A DNA stretch of 11,619 nt from Pseudomonadota bacterium (GTDB lineage Bacteria; Pseudomonadota; Gammaproteobacteria; Natronospirales; REEB76), in assembly GCA_021779005.1 (NCBI GenBank), contig JAJYBN010000013.1:1-11619 (forward strand), written 5' to 3'. The position numbers were made by a program, and so were the translations under genes. Below the pieces are notes generated by a model that made no database searches, was not told where the DNA came from, and worked only from the letters and a program-made list of their open reading frames with translations. Below, piece by piece: positions 1-8,422 of this stretch. The stretch's first letter is position 1. Each line of letters starts with the position of its first letter.

Positions 1-2720
1 TTTCCACGCCGGCCTTCCTGTTCAGTCAAATACCCCAGTACCACCAGGGCATCGTGCAATTCATCCGCATCACGCGCACCGGGCCAGACTTCCGCGCGCA
101 CCCGCGCGATGGCTTGCGGATCCAGTACTGCCAGGGACCCGGCTTCTTCGAGATTCATTACACCGCGCGCCTGAACCGCGCGCGTACGCCGCTCCTCCGC
201 GGGCACATCATCCAGGAACGCATACGGGCGTGCCGACAGGATCTCCTGGGCCAGGGGTGAAGGCGCGGCCAGATCGCGTGTTACTACTTTCAGTGAGCCG
301 TCTTGTAAACGCCCGAGCAGATTTAAAAAACCACCCGTATCCATGACCTCATGCAGGCAGTCATGCAAGGTCTGCTGCACCAGGGGATGTTCCGGTACTT
401 CTATGGCACCGGTGATGTTCTCGGCGCAGGCTAATTGATCCGGGAACACCACTGCTACCAGATCCTGGGCATCGGCGCGCTGGAATGCGGCCGGCGTGCG
501 CTGGCCGTTGCGGTTGCGGCGCACCGCCAGTGCCGTGGTGGTGACCCAGCGCCAGCGGGTGCTGAACATGGGCGCGGCCAGCACTGCCTGGGTCAGCACT
601 TCGAGTGCAGTATTGGTATTCAGATAGCGCGCCGGTTCCTCCAGCGGAAAGCTGTGGGTCGGCCCAAGTGACAGCACGATGGTGTCTTCGAGCGCCGCGG
701 CCTGCAATTCGAAATTGAACTTGCGGCAGAAACGTTTCCTGAGCGCCAGCCCCCAGGCGCGGTTGACGCGCGCACCGAAGGGCGAGTGGATCACGAAATG
801 CTGGTCGCCGGCCTCGTCGAAGAAACGCTCGAACACCACCGTCTCCTGCGTGGGCAGCACGGAAAGCACCGCGTGTGCAGTCGCCAGATATTCAGACAGT
901 TGGGCGGCGGTGGCCGCATCCAGTCCCAAGTCACGAGTTAGCCAGCCGTTCAGATCTTTGCCGGCTGCAAGTTTTTCATTCGCGCTGGAACGCAAACGCG
1001 ATACCGCAGCCGAAAGTTCCGCGCTGCGCGCCGGCGCCTCGCCGAACCAGAACGGGATATTGGGCGGCGCGCCCTTGGCATCTTCCACCAGCACCCGGCC
1101 CTGCTCGATCTTGAGCATGCGGTAACTGGTGTTGCCCAGCTGGACGATGTCACCAGGGATGCTCTCGAAGGCAAAATCCTCGTTAAGCGAACCGATGCGC
1201 AAGCCCGCGGGCATCAGCACCACTTCGTAATCGAACTGATCGGGGATGGCACCACCGTTGGTGACGGCGATGAGCTTGGCGCCGCGCCGGCCGCGTAGCT
1301 GGCCATTGACCGCATCGCGGTGCAGATAAGCGCTGCGCCGGCCTCGGCGCGTGGAGAAACCTTCCGCCAGCATCCTCACCGCATCGGTGTAGTCCTCAAG
1401 CTTCAGATCACGGTACGGCCAAGCGCGCCGCAGGCACTCGTACAGTTGCGCTTCACCCCATTCTTGGCAGGCCACTTCGGCGACGATCTGCTGGGCTAGC
1501 ACATCCAACGGTGCTTCCGGTACCTGCAACGCATCCAGTTCACCACGGCGCACGCAATCCATTAGCGCCGTACATTCCACCAGGTCATCCCGCGTCAGCG
1601 GGAACAGGCGGCCTTCCGGCAGCGCACCCAGCGCATGGCCGGAACGGCCCACGCGCTGCAGGAATGCGCTGATGCTGCGCGGCGAGCCCAGCTGGCACAC
1701 CAGGTCCACCTCACCGATGTCGATGCCCAGCTCCAGCGAGGCCGTGGCTACCAGCGCCTTGAGTTCACCGCGCTTGAGGCGTTGCTCCGCGTCCAGGCGG
1801 TGGGCGCGCGCCAGGCTGCCGTGATGGGCGGTCACCTGTTGTTCGCCGATGCGCTCGGCTAGATGGCGCGCGGCACGTTCCGCCAGGCGGCGGTTGTTGA
1901 CGAATATCAGCGTGGTGCAGTGCGCGCGGATGAGCTCCGCCAACCGGTCATAGATCTCCGACCACACCTCGTTAGCCATCACCGGGGCCAGCGGCGAACG
2001 CGGCAGTTCCAGATGCAGGCGGCGCTCGCGTACATGGCCGGTATCGATGATGTTGCAGCTGGCCTCCGCGCCGGTGAGGAAATGCGCCACCTCTTCGATG
2101 GGTTTCTGGGTGGCGGACAGGCCAATGCGCACCGCGGGCACCGCTGTCAGCGCTGACAGCCGTTCCAGTGAAAGCGTCAGGTGCACGCCGCGCTTGTTAC
2201 CGGCGAGCGCATGGATCTCGTCCACGATCACGCTGCGCACCGTAGTTAAAATCTTGCGGCCGGAATCCGAGGTCAGCAGGATGTACAGCGACTCCGGTGT
2301 GGTCACCAGGATATGCGGTGGCGTACGCCGCATGCGTTCCCGTTCCGATTGCGGCGTGTCACCAGTGCGCACCATGGCGCGGATCTCCACGTCCGGAAGT
2401 CCGGATTCGAATAATGCATTGCGAATGCCCTCCAGCGGCACCTGCAGGTTCTTCTGGATGTCGTTGGACAGGGCTTTGAGCGGCGAGACATACAGCACCT
2501 GGCATTCATCCTTGAGACCGTGCTCTAGGCCTTCACAGACCAGGGCATCGATGGCGGCGAGAAACGCCGCCAGGGTCTTGCCGGAACCGGTTGGCGCGGC
2601 GATGAGTGTCGGACGCCCGGCGCGGATCGCGGGCCAGGCCGCAGCTTGCGCCTCAGTAGGTGCCGGAAAAGTTTTGCGGAACCACGCGGCGGTGGCAGGA
2701 TGGAATATTTCCAACGACAT
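1..2720 (-). CDS. lhr: Lhr-type ATP-dependent DNA helicase, N-terminal 906 codons (runs off left edge)
   Basis: Superfamily 2 helicase of the Lhr group, which acts in DNA repair and unwinds DNA and RNA:DNA hybrids with 3'-5' polarity (family knowledge). The minus-strand frame stays open from the ATG at 2720 to the window edge. Motifs seen: motif I APTGSGKT at residues 42-49, motif Ib region [11 protein letters not shown], motif II DEIH at 167-170, motif [11 protein letters not shown] near 200-207 and motif [10 protein letters not shown] near 354-361. The Lhr-specific winged-helix and core region follows. The 906 codons cover the Lhr core; full-length relatives exceed 1,400 residues, so the missing part may be only a tail or a large extension. 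An in-frame ATG at 2750 would add ten residues ([10 protein letters not shown]). I prefer 2720 because the similarity begins right after it, but neither start has a strong ribosome site. It is transcribed divergently from the dar-like operon and is probably unrelated to it. Confidence 0.92.
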   Translation of the reverse strand, partial: MSLEIFHPATAAWFRKTFPAPTEAQAAAWPAIRAGRPTLIAAPTGSGKTLAAFLAAIDALVCEGLEHGLKDECQVLYVSPLKALSNDIQKNLQVPLEGIRNALFESGLPDVEIRAMVRTGDTPQSERERMRRTPPHILVTTPESLYILLTSDSGRKILTTVRSVIVDEIHALAGNKRGVHLTLSLERLSALTAVPAVRIGLSATQKPIEEVAHFLTGAEASCNIIDTGHVRERRLHLELPRSPLAPVMANEVWSEIYDRLAELIRAHCTTLIFVNNRRLAERAARHLAERIGEQQVTAHHGSLARAHRLDAEQRLKRGELKALVATASLELGIDIGEVDLVCQLGSPRSISAFLQRVGRSGHALGALPEGRLFPLTRDDLVECTALMDCVRRGELDALQVPEAPLDVLAQQIVAEVACQEWGEAQLYECLRRAWPYRDLKLEDYTDAVRMLAEGFSTRRGRRSAYLHRDAVNGQLRGRRGAKLIAVTNGGAIPDQFDYEVVLMPAGLRIGSLNEDFAFESIPGDIVQLGNTSYRMLKIEQGRVLVEDAKGAPPNIPFWFGEAPARSAELSAAVSRLRSSANEKLAAGKDLNGWLTRDLGLDAATAAQLSEYLATAHAVLSVLPTQETVVFERFFDEAGDQHFVIHSPFGARVNRAWGLALRKRFCRKFNFELQAAALEDTIVLSLGPTHSFPLEEPARYLNTNTALEVLTQAVLAAPMFSTRWRWVTTTALAVRRNRNGQRTPAAFQRADAQDLVAVVFPDQLACAENITGAIEVPEHPLVQQTLHDCLHEVMDTGGFLNLLGRLQDGSLKVVTRDLAAPSPLAQEILSARPYAFLDDVPAEERRTRAVQARGVMNLEEAGSLAVLDPQAIARVRAEVWPGARDADELHDALVVLGYLTEQEGRRG

Positions 2721-2889
2721 GCGCCTATGATACTGCCGCTGGAACCCCATACCGACAGCTGCACATGCATGGCAACCGCGAAAAGTTACGGAATTCATAG
2801 GAAGTCTGTGCGATGATTGGTCTCGTATGCAGCCAACAAAAACAGAGATCACTGTCAATATAGGGAATAGTATTTAAAATCAACTGATT
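2721..2889. promoter_or_regulatory. Divergent intergenic region between lhr and the dar-like operon
   Basis: These 169 bases must hold the promoters for lhr (leftward) and the darA-like operon (rightward). The stretch 2850-2889 is markedly AT-rich compared with the GC-rich genes either side and contains TATTTAAAAT at 2871-2880, a plausible -10 zone for the rightward operon. I could not find a convincing -35 at 16-18 bases. No Shine-Dalgarno sequence is visible before the ATG at 2890 (…AACTGATT-ATG). On the minus strand, TTGCCA (2770-2775) and TATGGG (2746-2751) with an 18-base spacer form a weak sigma70-like pair for lhr. If that pair is real, the lhr start at 2750 lies inside the -10, which favours the start at 2720. 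All promoter assignments are inference. Confidence 0.35.
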
Positions 2890-3819
2890 ATGAGAATAAA
2901 TAAAGTCCTGGTGGCCCACTATTCATCACCCAGTGGCCAACTGAGCGAAGTCATCCGCAACCTGACTTCCCCACTGGCCGAGTCGGGTGACATCGAGCTG
3001 CGCCAGCTTATCTTGCGCTGTAAGAAACCTTACCCGTTTCCCTGGCCAATTTTGCGTTTCTTCGATACCTTCCCGGAAGCCATCTACCTGGATCCCCCCG
3101 AGCTCGAACCCCTGGACCTGGACCCAACGCAACACTTCGATCTAGTAATCCTCGGCTATCAGGTATGGTTTCTGTCACCCTCGCTGCCGACCACCGCTTT
3201 CCTGAAAAATCCCACAGTGAAGACGGTGCTCAAGGATACGCCAGTGGTGACGGTGATCGCCTGCCGTGACATGTGGCTGATGGCCCAGGAACGGGTCAAG
3301 GAATTGCTGTCCGCCTGCGGTGCCCGGCTTGTGGGCAATGTGGTGCTGACGGACGAAGCTGGTTCCATCGGCAGCTTCCTTGCCACGCCACTTTGGATGC
3401 TGACCGGCAAGCGCGGCCCGCGCTTGGGCGGCTTGATCCCGCGCGCCGGGGTCAAGGCGGAGCATATTACCGGCAGCCGCCGTTTCGGTGAACGCATTGC
3501 GCATGCACTCACACAAGTCCAGACTCTCAACACAAATTTGTTGCGCGGGATGGGGGCCGTAAAGGTGAATACACATCTAATCGCGACGGAAAAAGCCGCG
3601 CGCCGCAGCTTTCTTGCCTGGGGGAAACTATTGCGCGCACTCGGCAAACAAGGTGCCTGGGCACGCCAGCCGCTGGTCATGATCTACATCGTATTTCTCA
3701 TCGTGTTACTGATCGTAGTATTGCCAGTTAGCGCGCTGCTCAAAACACTAGCCGCGCCGCTATTGCACAAACGCATTGCGGCACAGCGTAGTTATTTCAG
3801 CCAGCCGTCAGGCGAATGA
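2890..3819 (+). CDS. darA: DarA-like protein, dialkylresorcinol condensing enzyme/aromatase family
   Basis: I recognise a 309-residue protein of the family annotated as 'dialkylresorcinol condensing enzyme' (DarA). DarA works with the ketosynthase DarB: DarB makes a cyclohexanedione and DarA aromatises it to a resorcinol (established for dar clusters). The N-terminus is flavodoxin-like: beta strand KVLVAHYSS, then loop SSPSGQLSE (12-20) in the position of a flavin-phosphate loop, strand FDLVILGYQVWFLSPSLP (83-100) and a third strand TPVVTVIACRDMW (117-129). A strongly hydrophobic segment at about 262-287, followed by a basic tail, predicts a C-terminal membrane anchor, so the enzyme probably works at the membrane on lipid substrates. 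The start at 2890 is the only ATG that precedes the first beta strand. The stop overlaps the next start as ATGA, implying coupled translation with darB. The DarA assignment rests on family resemblance plus the adjacent DarB. Confidence 0.82.
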   Translation: MRINKVLVAHYSSPSGQLSEVIRNLTSPLAESGDIELRQLILRCKKPYPFPWPILRFFDTFPEAIYLDPPELEPLDLDPTQHFDLVILGYQVWFLSPSLPTTAFLKNPTVKTVLKDTPVVTVIACRDMWLMAQERVKELLSACGARLVGNVVLTDEAGSIGSFLATPLWMLTGKRGPRLGGLIPRAGVKAEHITGSRRFGERIAHALTQVQTLNTNLLRGMGAVKVNTHLIATEKAARRSFLAWGKLLRALGKQGAWARQPLVMIYIVFLIVLLIVVLPVSALLKTLAAPLLHKRIAAQRSYFSQPSGE

Positions 3820-4994
3820 ATATGGCTGGCAAGGCATTTATCACCAATCTTTCGGTCTACATGCCGAATGCCCCGATCGGCAACGATGAGATGGAATCAG
3901 TGCTGGGTATGGTCAACGACCGCCCTTCACGTGCACGACGTATCATCCTGCGTTCCAACGGCATCAAGACCCGTTATTACGCGATCGACCCTGCTACCGG
4001 TAAAGCCACGCATACCAATGCACAGCTCACCGCTGAAGCCGTGCGCCGGCTGGTTAATGCGGAATTCAAGCTCGAGCAAATCGACCTGCTGGCTTGCGGT
4101 ACCACCTTCGCCGATCAACTCGTACCCAGCCACACTAATATGGTGCATGGTGAACTCGGGATCCCCCCCTGTGAAAACATCAGTACCTCAGGGGTCTGTA
4201 TTAGCAGCACTTCGGCGCTCAAATACGCGATGTACGGTATCGCTGCCGGCGAATTCAAACATGCGGTAAGCGCCGGCTCTGAAGCACCCTCATCGGTGAT
4301 GCATGCACGCAATTTCGAGGCCGAAAATGATGCCCACATTGAAGCGCTGGAAAGCAACGGCGTGTTGGCGTTCCAGAAGGACTTCATACGCTGGATGTTG
4401 TCGGATGGCGCTGGTGCTGCATTGATCGAACCACAGCCTGCGCGTGAGGGTATTTCACTGCAGATCGACTGGATCGTGGAACGCTCCTACGCCAATGAAC
4501 AGCCAGCCTGCATGTATGGCGGCGCGGATAAACTCGAAGACGGTTCATTAAAAGGTTGGCCAGCCTACGCGCCCAGTGAATGGGCGGAGCGTTCAGTGTT
4601 CACGCTCAAACAGGATGTTAAACAACTCAATGAACACGTGATGGCTTACACGGTGGAACGTCCATTACGAGAACTACCAAAACTGAAAAACCTAAAACCA
4701 GAACAGATCGACTTCTTTCTGCCGCATTATTCATCGCATTATTTTCGCGAGCGGGTCCGCGAACACATGCTGAAAGCCAGCTTTGATATCCCCTACGAAC
4801 GCTGGTTCACCAACCTGTATACCAAAGGCAATACGGGTGCGGCTTCGATCTACATCATGCTCGAAGAACTGTTCCATTCCGGCAAGTTGCAACCCGGACA
4901 CCGTTTGTTGTGCTATGTGCCCGAGAGCGGTCGTTTCAACACCGCCTGGATCCATCTCACGGTCTGCGATCCGGTCGGTGGCATCCGGCCCTAA
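3816..4994 (+). CDS. darB: DarB-like beta-ketoacyl-ACP synthase III (cyclohexanedione-forming ketosynthase)
   Basis: This is a 392-residue thiolase-fold ketosynthase of the KAS III/DarB type. DarB condenses two acyl thioesters (a beta-ketoacyl and a second acyl unit) and cyclises them to a 1,3-cyclohexanedione, the precursor of dialkylresorcinols (established for DarB). The full triad is visible: Cys128 in TSGVCISST, His304 in LPHYSSHYF and Asn339 in YTKGNTGAAS. The glycine-rich turn LSDGAGAALIE is at about 195-205. It is longer than FabH (about 320 residues) because of an insert around residues 160-260, as is usual for the DarB branch. The ATG at 3816 overlaps the darA stop (ATGA); a second in-frame ATG at 3822 would shorten it by two residues. 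The stop is six bases before the next gene. A housekeeping FabH is unlikely given the length and the DarA neighbour. Confidence 0.86.
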   Translation: MNMAGKAFITNLSVYMPNAPIGNDEMESVLGMVNDRPSRARRIILRSNGIKTRYYAIDPATGKATHTNAQLTAEAVRRLVNAEFKLEQIDLLACGTTFADQLVPSHTNMVHGELGIPPCENISTSGVCISSTSALKYAMYGIAAGEFKHAVSAGSEAPSSVMHARNFEAENDAHIEALESNGVLAFQKDFIRWMLSDGAGAALIEPQPAREGISLQIDWIVERSYANEQPACMYGGADKLEDGSLKGWPAYAPSEWAERSVFTLKQDVKQLNEHVMAYTVERPLRELPKLKNLKPEQIDFFLPHYSSHYFRERVREHMLKASFDIPYERWFTNLYTKGNTGAASIYIMLEELFHSGKLQPGHRLLCYVPESGRFNTAWIHLTVCDPVGGIRP

Positions 4995-5000
4995 ATCGCA

Positions 5001-5405
5001 ATGAAGCGTAAGGAAGTCCCACAACAAAACGCCAAAGCCTTCATGGGTCACAGCAAACTGCTGTATGCCCAGGACGAGCAAGGCAACTATGTACGGGCGC
5101 CATCCAGCGGTTGGGAAGCCGAAGAAATCGTGCTCGATCAGGCCATCGCCGAATACGAGCGCCAAGCGCGGGATGCTTGGCAACGCGCGCACGAAGGCCT
5201 GGCGTCGACGCTGGAATATCACATGTTCCGCGAGCGCATGGACCTGGTACTGCTGGCGCAAAGCACGGGTTTCCTCAAATGGCGGGTACGCCGGCATCTG
5301 AAGCCCGGTGCCTTCCAGAAACTCTCAGTGCGCTGCCGCGAGCGTTACGCGGACGCGCTCGGTAAGACCCCCGCCCAACTGGACAGGCTGCCAGCACAAC
5401 CGTGA
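5001..5405 (+). CDS. Conserved protein of unknown function in the dar-like operon, HTH-like C-terminal half
   Basis: I do not recognise a named family. It is a 134-residue soluble, basic protein without a signal peptide or membrane segment. The N-terminal half is polar and includes an aromatic/acidic patch (SSGWEAEEIVLDQAIAEYE, about 35-53). The C-terminal half, about 78-130, reads like a small helical bundle: RMDLVLLAQSTGF, then KWRVRRHL, then RERYADALGKTPAQL. The spacing resembles a Cro/C1-type helix-turn-helix (LA..tG…v.rhl…yA.aLg…L). It starts six bases after the darB stop and its stop overlaps the next gene's GTG start (GTGA), so it is co-translated with biosynthetic enzymes. It could be a regulator, a scaffold or an ACP-contacting accessory protein; the HTH reading is my inference by eye. 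Similar small proteins may accompany dar/flexirubin-type loci, which a search would show. Confidence 0.75.
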   Translation: MKRKEVPQQNAKAFMGHSKLLYAQDEQGNYVRAPSSGWEAEEIVLDQAIAEYERQARDAWQRAHEGLASTLEYHMFRERMDLVLLAQSTGFLKWRVRRHLKPGAFQKLSVRCRERYADALGKTPAQLDRLPAQP

Positions 5406-6424
5406 ACGCCTTCGTCCACACGTCTGACGATATCGAGATCCCCTTCGCTCATCAACAGAGTGCACATTGCGAAAGCGGCGCTATCGCATCGCTGCTGCGG
5501 CACGCCAAGCTATCCATTTCCGAGCCCATGGCTTTCGGGATTTCGTCGGGGCTGAGCTATGCCTACCTGCCATTCCTGAAGTTCGGCGGCCTACCATTGT
5601 TCGCTTACCGCATGCCGCCGGGCCAGGTGATCCGCGGCCTGACCAAACGCCTCGGCATCAAAATGCATTTCGAACGCTTCAGGCAGCCCGATGCGGGCAT
5701 GCTTGCGCTTGACCATCATCTATACGAAGGTCGGGTGGTCGGCATACAAACATCGGCGTACTGGTTGACATATTTCCCACCGGACATGCGTTTCCATTTC
5801 AATGCACATAATTTGGTGGTGTACGGCCGGCGCGGCAATAACTACCTGATCAGCGATCCGGTGATCGATATCTTGGTCGAATGCGAAGCCGGGGCCCTGA
5901 AAAAGGCCCGCTTCACACGCGGCGTGCTGGCGCCGAAAGGGCTGCTCTATTACCCCGCATTCATTCCTGAGCAAATTGACCTACCAGCGGCGATCCGCAA
6001 GGCGATCCGGTTCACCACCGGCATGATGCTCTACACGCCGGTCCCGATCCTGGGTGTGCGCGGCATCCGCCTGGTATCGCGCAAGATCCGCAAACTGGAT
6101 ACGCGTAAACAGCATCAAAACAAATTACTGCTGGGTCACATCGTCCGCATGCAAGAAGAGATTGGTACCGGCGGCGCCGGCTTCCGGTTTTTGTATGCAT
6201 CGTTCCTGCAGGAAGCATCAGGCGTGTTGCGTAAACCCGAACTTGCCGGGATCGCGAATCAGCTGACCGAGGTGGGTGACGAATGGCGGCGTTTCGCGCT
6301 GCATGCTGCCAAGATGTGCAAGGACCGGATGCCGATGGATTATGGCTTGCTGGCAGACCAGCTGATGCATTGTGCGACAGCCGAAGAAAATATCTACCGG
6401 CTGTTACGCACCGAGTTGAAATAA
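5402..6424 (+). CDS. BtrH-like acyltransferase (BtrH N-terminal domain plus DUF4872-like C-terminus)
   Basis: This 340-residue protein is related to BtrH, the butirosin enzyme that transfers an acyl group from an acyl carrier protein to its acceptor through a Cys-protease-like fold (family knowledge). The N-terminal domain has HCESGAIAS with candidate nucleophile Cys23. HFNAHNLVVYG (His136, with His132 nearby) and LISDP (Asp152) complete a plausible Cys-His-Asp triad. The C-terminal half carries EIGTGGAGFRFLYASFL (about 256-272) and a later DEWRRFA, the pattern of the DUF4872 domain usually joined to BtrH. It begins with GTG at 5402, overlapping the previous stop. Its last 21 bases overlap the convergent KS-like gene. 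The obvious donor is the ACP encoded at 8423-8689; the acceptor is unknown. Release of the polyketide chain or its attachment to a lipid or amine are both possible. Confidence 0.82.
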   Translation: MNAFVHTSDDIEIPFAHQQSAHCESGAIASLLRHAKLSISEPMAFGISSGLSYAYLPFLKFGGLPLFAYRMPPGQVIRGLTKRLGIKMHFERFRQPDAGMLALDHHLYEGRVVGIQTSAYWLTYFPPDMRFHFNAHNLVVYGRRGNNYLISDPVIDILVECEAGALKKARFTRGVLAPKGLLYYPAFIPEQIDLPAAIRKAIRFTTGMMLYTPVPILGVRGIRLVSRKIRKLDTRKQHQNKLLLGHIVRMQEEIGTGGAGFRFLYASFLQEASGVLRKPELAGIANQLTEVGDEWRRFALHAAKMCKDRMPMDYGLLADQLMHCATAEENIYRLLRTELK

Positions 6425-7264
6425 CACCCAGCCCCTCATGCTGTTGCCATTGACCACAAACAGTTGGCCAGGTCTATCGCCGATTGCAAATTCCGTCAGC
6501 CAGGCTGCATCCAGGCTGTCGTGAAACGCGCAGTCCCAAGCCGAAACGATACAGCCTGGGAATTGCCGCTGCAGGCGTTGTTCGGCGCTGCGTTCCATAC
6601 CGCTGGCGCAACACAGACAATCACCCTGCATCCAGCTCCCGAATAGAAAATTTTCCAGCGTGGATAATTCATCGAAGCGATGCAACCGAAGCTGCCTTGC
6701 AGTCTGCTGGCCCGATTGCAACAGCAACCAATGGCTACCTTCGGCGAGCACTTGGGTCGCGGGTAAGTCTTGACGCTGGCGGTGGACCGCGAGCGGCAGC
6801 GCGACCTCCTCCACCAATCCCACCAACGCCTGCTCGACGACACCCCGTAGCAAATCAGCCAACGCCAGATTCAGGACCGCTTCCATACTTGCACGGCGTC
6901 GCGAGATAAACAGATTCTGGCCGCTCAACCCCAGATTTTTGGCGACATAGAATCCGGCGCTGCTACCGAGCGTGTTGATGAAGTTGAAGGGCTTGGGTAT
7001 CTCCCGATCGCGAATCAGCTGTTGCTGGGTCACAATATTATTGCCAATCGGACCTAGCCCGGAGCCGAGATAGATGCCGCACTCCGGTCGCAGCGTCTGA
7101 CCTGCGATGCAACGCGCTGATCCGAGCAGCGCCAGCTGGATGAAACGGTCGATGCGCCGGAACGGTTCGCGGCACAGTTCTCGCAAGTCGGCTTCCAGTG
7201 ATGGCAAACTGGCATCGCTTTCGATGGGTTGCAGGTAATGATTGGCGGCGACGATGCCAATCAT
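6404..7264 (-). CDS. Half-length ketosynthase-like protein, catalytic Cys absent
   Basis: A 286-residue relative of the N-terminal half of beta-ketoacyl synthases (the 'beta-ketoacyl synthase N-terminal-like' type). The recognisable core is GIYLGSGLGP (about 63-72), NFINTLGSSAGFYVAKNLGLSG (about 94-115), FISRRRASMEAVLNLA (119-134) and a turn with GSHWLLLQ. In active ketosynthases the stretch matching FISRRRASMEA carries the nucleophilic Cys; here the aligned residue is Arg124. The second half of the fold, with the HGT, GH and FGFGG motifs, is missing, although full enzymes have about 400 residues. It cannot be a self-sufficient condensing enzyme. A partner for the adjacent full KS, like a chain-length factor, is the likeliest role (inference). 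The start ATG at 7264 overlaps the KS stop (ATGA). It ends the minus operon and overlaps the BtrH-like gene tail to tail. Its regular structure and tight coupling argue against a decaying pseudogene. Confidence 0.78.
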   Translation of the reverse strand: MIGIVAANHYLQPIESDASLPSLEADLRELCREPFRRIDRFIQLALLGSARCIAGQTLRPECGIYLGSGLGPIGNNIVTQQQLIRDREIPKPFNFINTLGSSAGFYVAKNLGLSGQNLFISRRRASMEAVLNLALADLLRGVVEQALVGLVEEVALPLAVHRQRQDLPATQVLAEGSHWLLLQSGQQTARQLRLHRFDELSTLENFLFGSWMQGDCLCCASGMERSAEQRLQRQFPGCIVSAWDCAFHDSLDAAWLTEFAIGDRPGQLFVVNGNSMRGWVLFQLGA

Positions 7265-8415
7265 GAGGCATTTTTCTCCAGCACAAGTACTACGTTATTC
7301 CCACCAAAACCGAAATGGTTGAGCAGGTAACAGCCGTCGGGTGCCGCGCCGTGTGTCGTGGCGGGATTCAAATCGAGTGCGGCATCAGGCGTTTCGAAGC
7401 CGGGCGTCGCCGGGATAAATCCTCGCTCCAACGCCCCAGCAAACAATACCAGTTCGTTAACACTGCACGCACCCAAGGTATGTCCGATATACGGTTTTAT
7501 CACAGTTACCGGTGGTGTTTTAGAAAATATCCGTCGGATCCCGATCGCCTCGGCCGTGTCACCCATCGGAGTGGCTGTGCCGTGGGCCTTGATGCCATAC
7601 ACCTGATCCGATCGTATGTGCGCGTCGGCCAGCGCCTGATTCAACACCGCCGCAACCGAATTGCCATCCGGGTTTGCTGTGGTCACGCCCCAGGTATCGC
7701 AATTGCTAGCGCCACCGATAATCCGCAAATCGCTGTCTGATCCCACATACGCCGACAACACAACCGCTCCTATGCCTTCACCCAGCACGATACCCGCGCG
7801 TGCGGCGTCGAATGGTTGCAATCTTTGAGCGACAATCTGCAACCCGGAAAATCCAGCCAGCGTGGTGCGGTTTGCCAATTCTGCACCAATCACCAGCGCA
7901 TGCTGGTACCAGCCGAGTTTGAGCATGCGCAGCGCACCCAGCATGGCGTTTGCCGACGCCGTACAGGCGGTGTTGTACGTATAAACATCGCCATCGATGC
8001 CTAAGGCCTGCTGAATGATCGCGGCGATGAGCTGATAACCACCGCATAGCGGCATCGGCATCGCCGTGTCGGGATGAGCCGACAGTGCTGCAGCATAATG
8101 CGATTCGGACAGACCGATGGAAAAGCAGGAAGAGCCGATGAACAACGGCAGCCGGCAGATCTCCGCAGCCGATAACCCTGCCCGCTCCACCGCCATGCGT
8201 GCCACTGGTGGCAAAATTCGTTCAAAGCGGCTGCCCTCAAACAGGTCTGCGTCATCGGGGATGCGGTAATAAGGCATTCGTAATGGTTCGTGGAAGTCAT
8301 CGAGTTGCAGATCAATCGGCCCTACCTGCATTTTTTGCATGGCCGATGCGCACTGCTCCGGATTTTCACCGAGTGCGCAGCTCAGTCCTACCCCCCTGAT
8401 GTAAGCACCGGCCAT
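7261..8415 (-). CDS. Beta-ketoacyl-ACP synthase (FabF/KAS II-like), catalytically complete
   Basis: A 384-residue condensing enzyme that extends or loads acyl chains on an acyl carrier protein, here most likely the ACP encoded just upstream. All catalytic positions are present (counting from the ATG at 8415): Cys151 in NTACTASANAM, His279 in KAHGTATPMGD, Lys307 and His312 in KPYIGHTLGAC, and the C-terminal NHFGFGGNN loop (366-374). The length is normal for the family. A TTG at 8442 would add nine residues and overlap the ACP gene. I chose the ATG because the conserved N-terminal strand (AYIRGVGLSCALG) follows at once and the gap to the ACP stop is then seven bases; neither start has a clear Shine-Dalgarno sequence. 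Sequence around the active site and loops is divergent from housekeeping FabF (for example NDPFDAARAG-like region and short N-terminal half), fitting a secondary-metabolism KS. Confidence 0.9.
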   Translation of the reverse strand: MAGAYIRGVGLSCALGENPEQCASAMQKMQVGPIDLQLDDFHEPLRMPYYRIPDDADLFEGSRFERILPPVARMAVERAGLSAAEICRLPLFIGSSCFSIGLSESHYAAALSAHPDTAMPMPLCGGYQLIAAIIQQALGIDGDVYTYNTACTASANAMLGALRMLKLGWYQHALVIGAELANRTTLAGFSGLQIVAQRLQPFDAARAGIVLGEGIGAVVLSAYVGSDSDLRIIGGASNCDTWGVTTANPDGNSVAAVLNQALADAHIRSDQVYGIKAHGTATPMGDTAEAIGIRRIFSKTPPVTVIKPYIGHTLGACSVNELVLFAGALERGFIPATPGFETPDAALDLNPATTHGAAPDGCYLLNHFGFGGNNVVLVLEKNAS

Positions 8416-8422
8416 ATCGGTG

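Noticed and set aside
679..1125. A 148-codon plus-strand frame
   Set aside because: It lies entirely opposite the open lhr frame and has the composition expected of a shadow frame in GC-rich DNA.
2047..2730. A 227-codon plus-strand frame opposite the helicase gene
   Set aside because: It is the antisense shadow of the lhr coding region; the protein is Ser/Arg-rich with no motifs, while the opposite strand carries all helicase motifs in order.
3159..3680. A 173-codon minus-strand frame opposite the darA-like gene
   Set aside because: Arg/Ala/Ser/Pro-rich shadow without domain features; the plus strand has a clear protein fold and operon coupling.
4731..5297. A 188-codon minus-strand frame across the darB end and the 134-residue gene
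   Set aside because: It spans two well-supported plus-strand genes and their gap and shows no recognisable domain.
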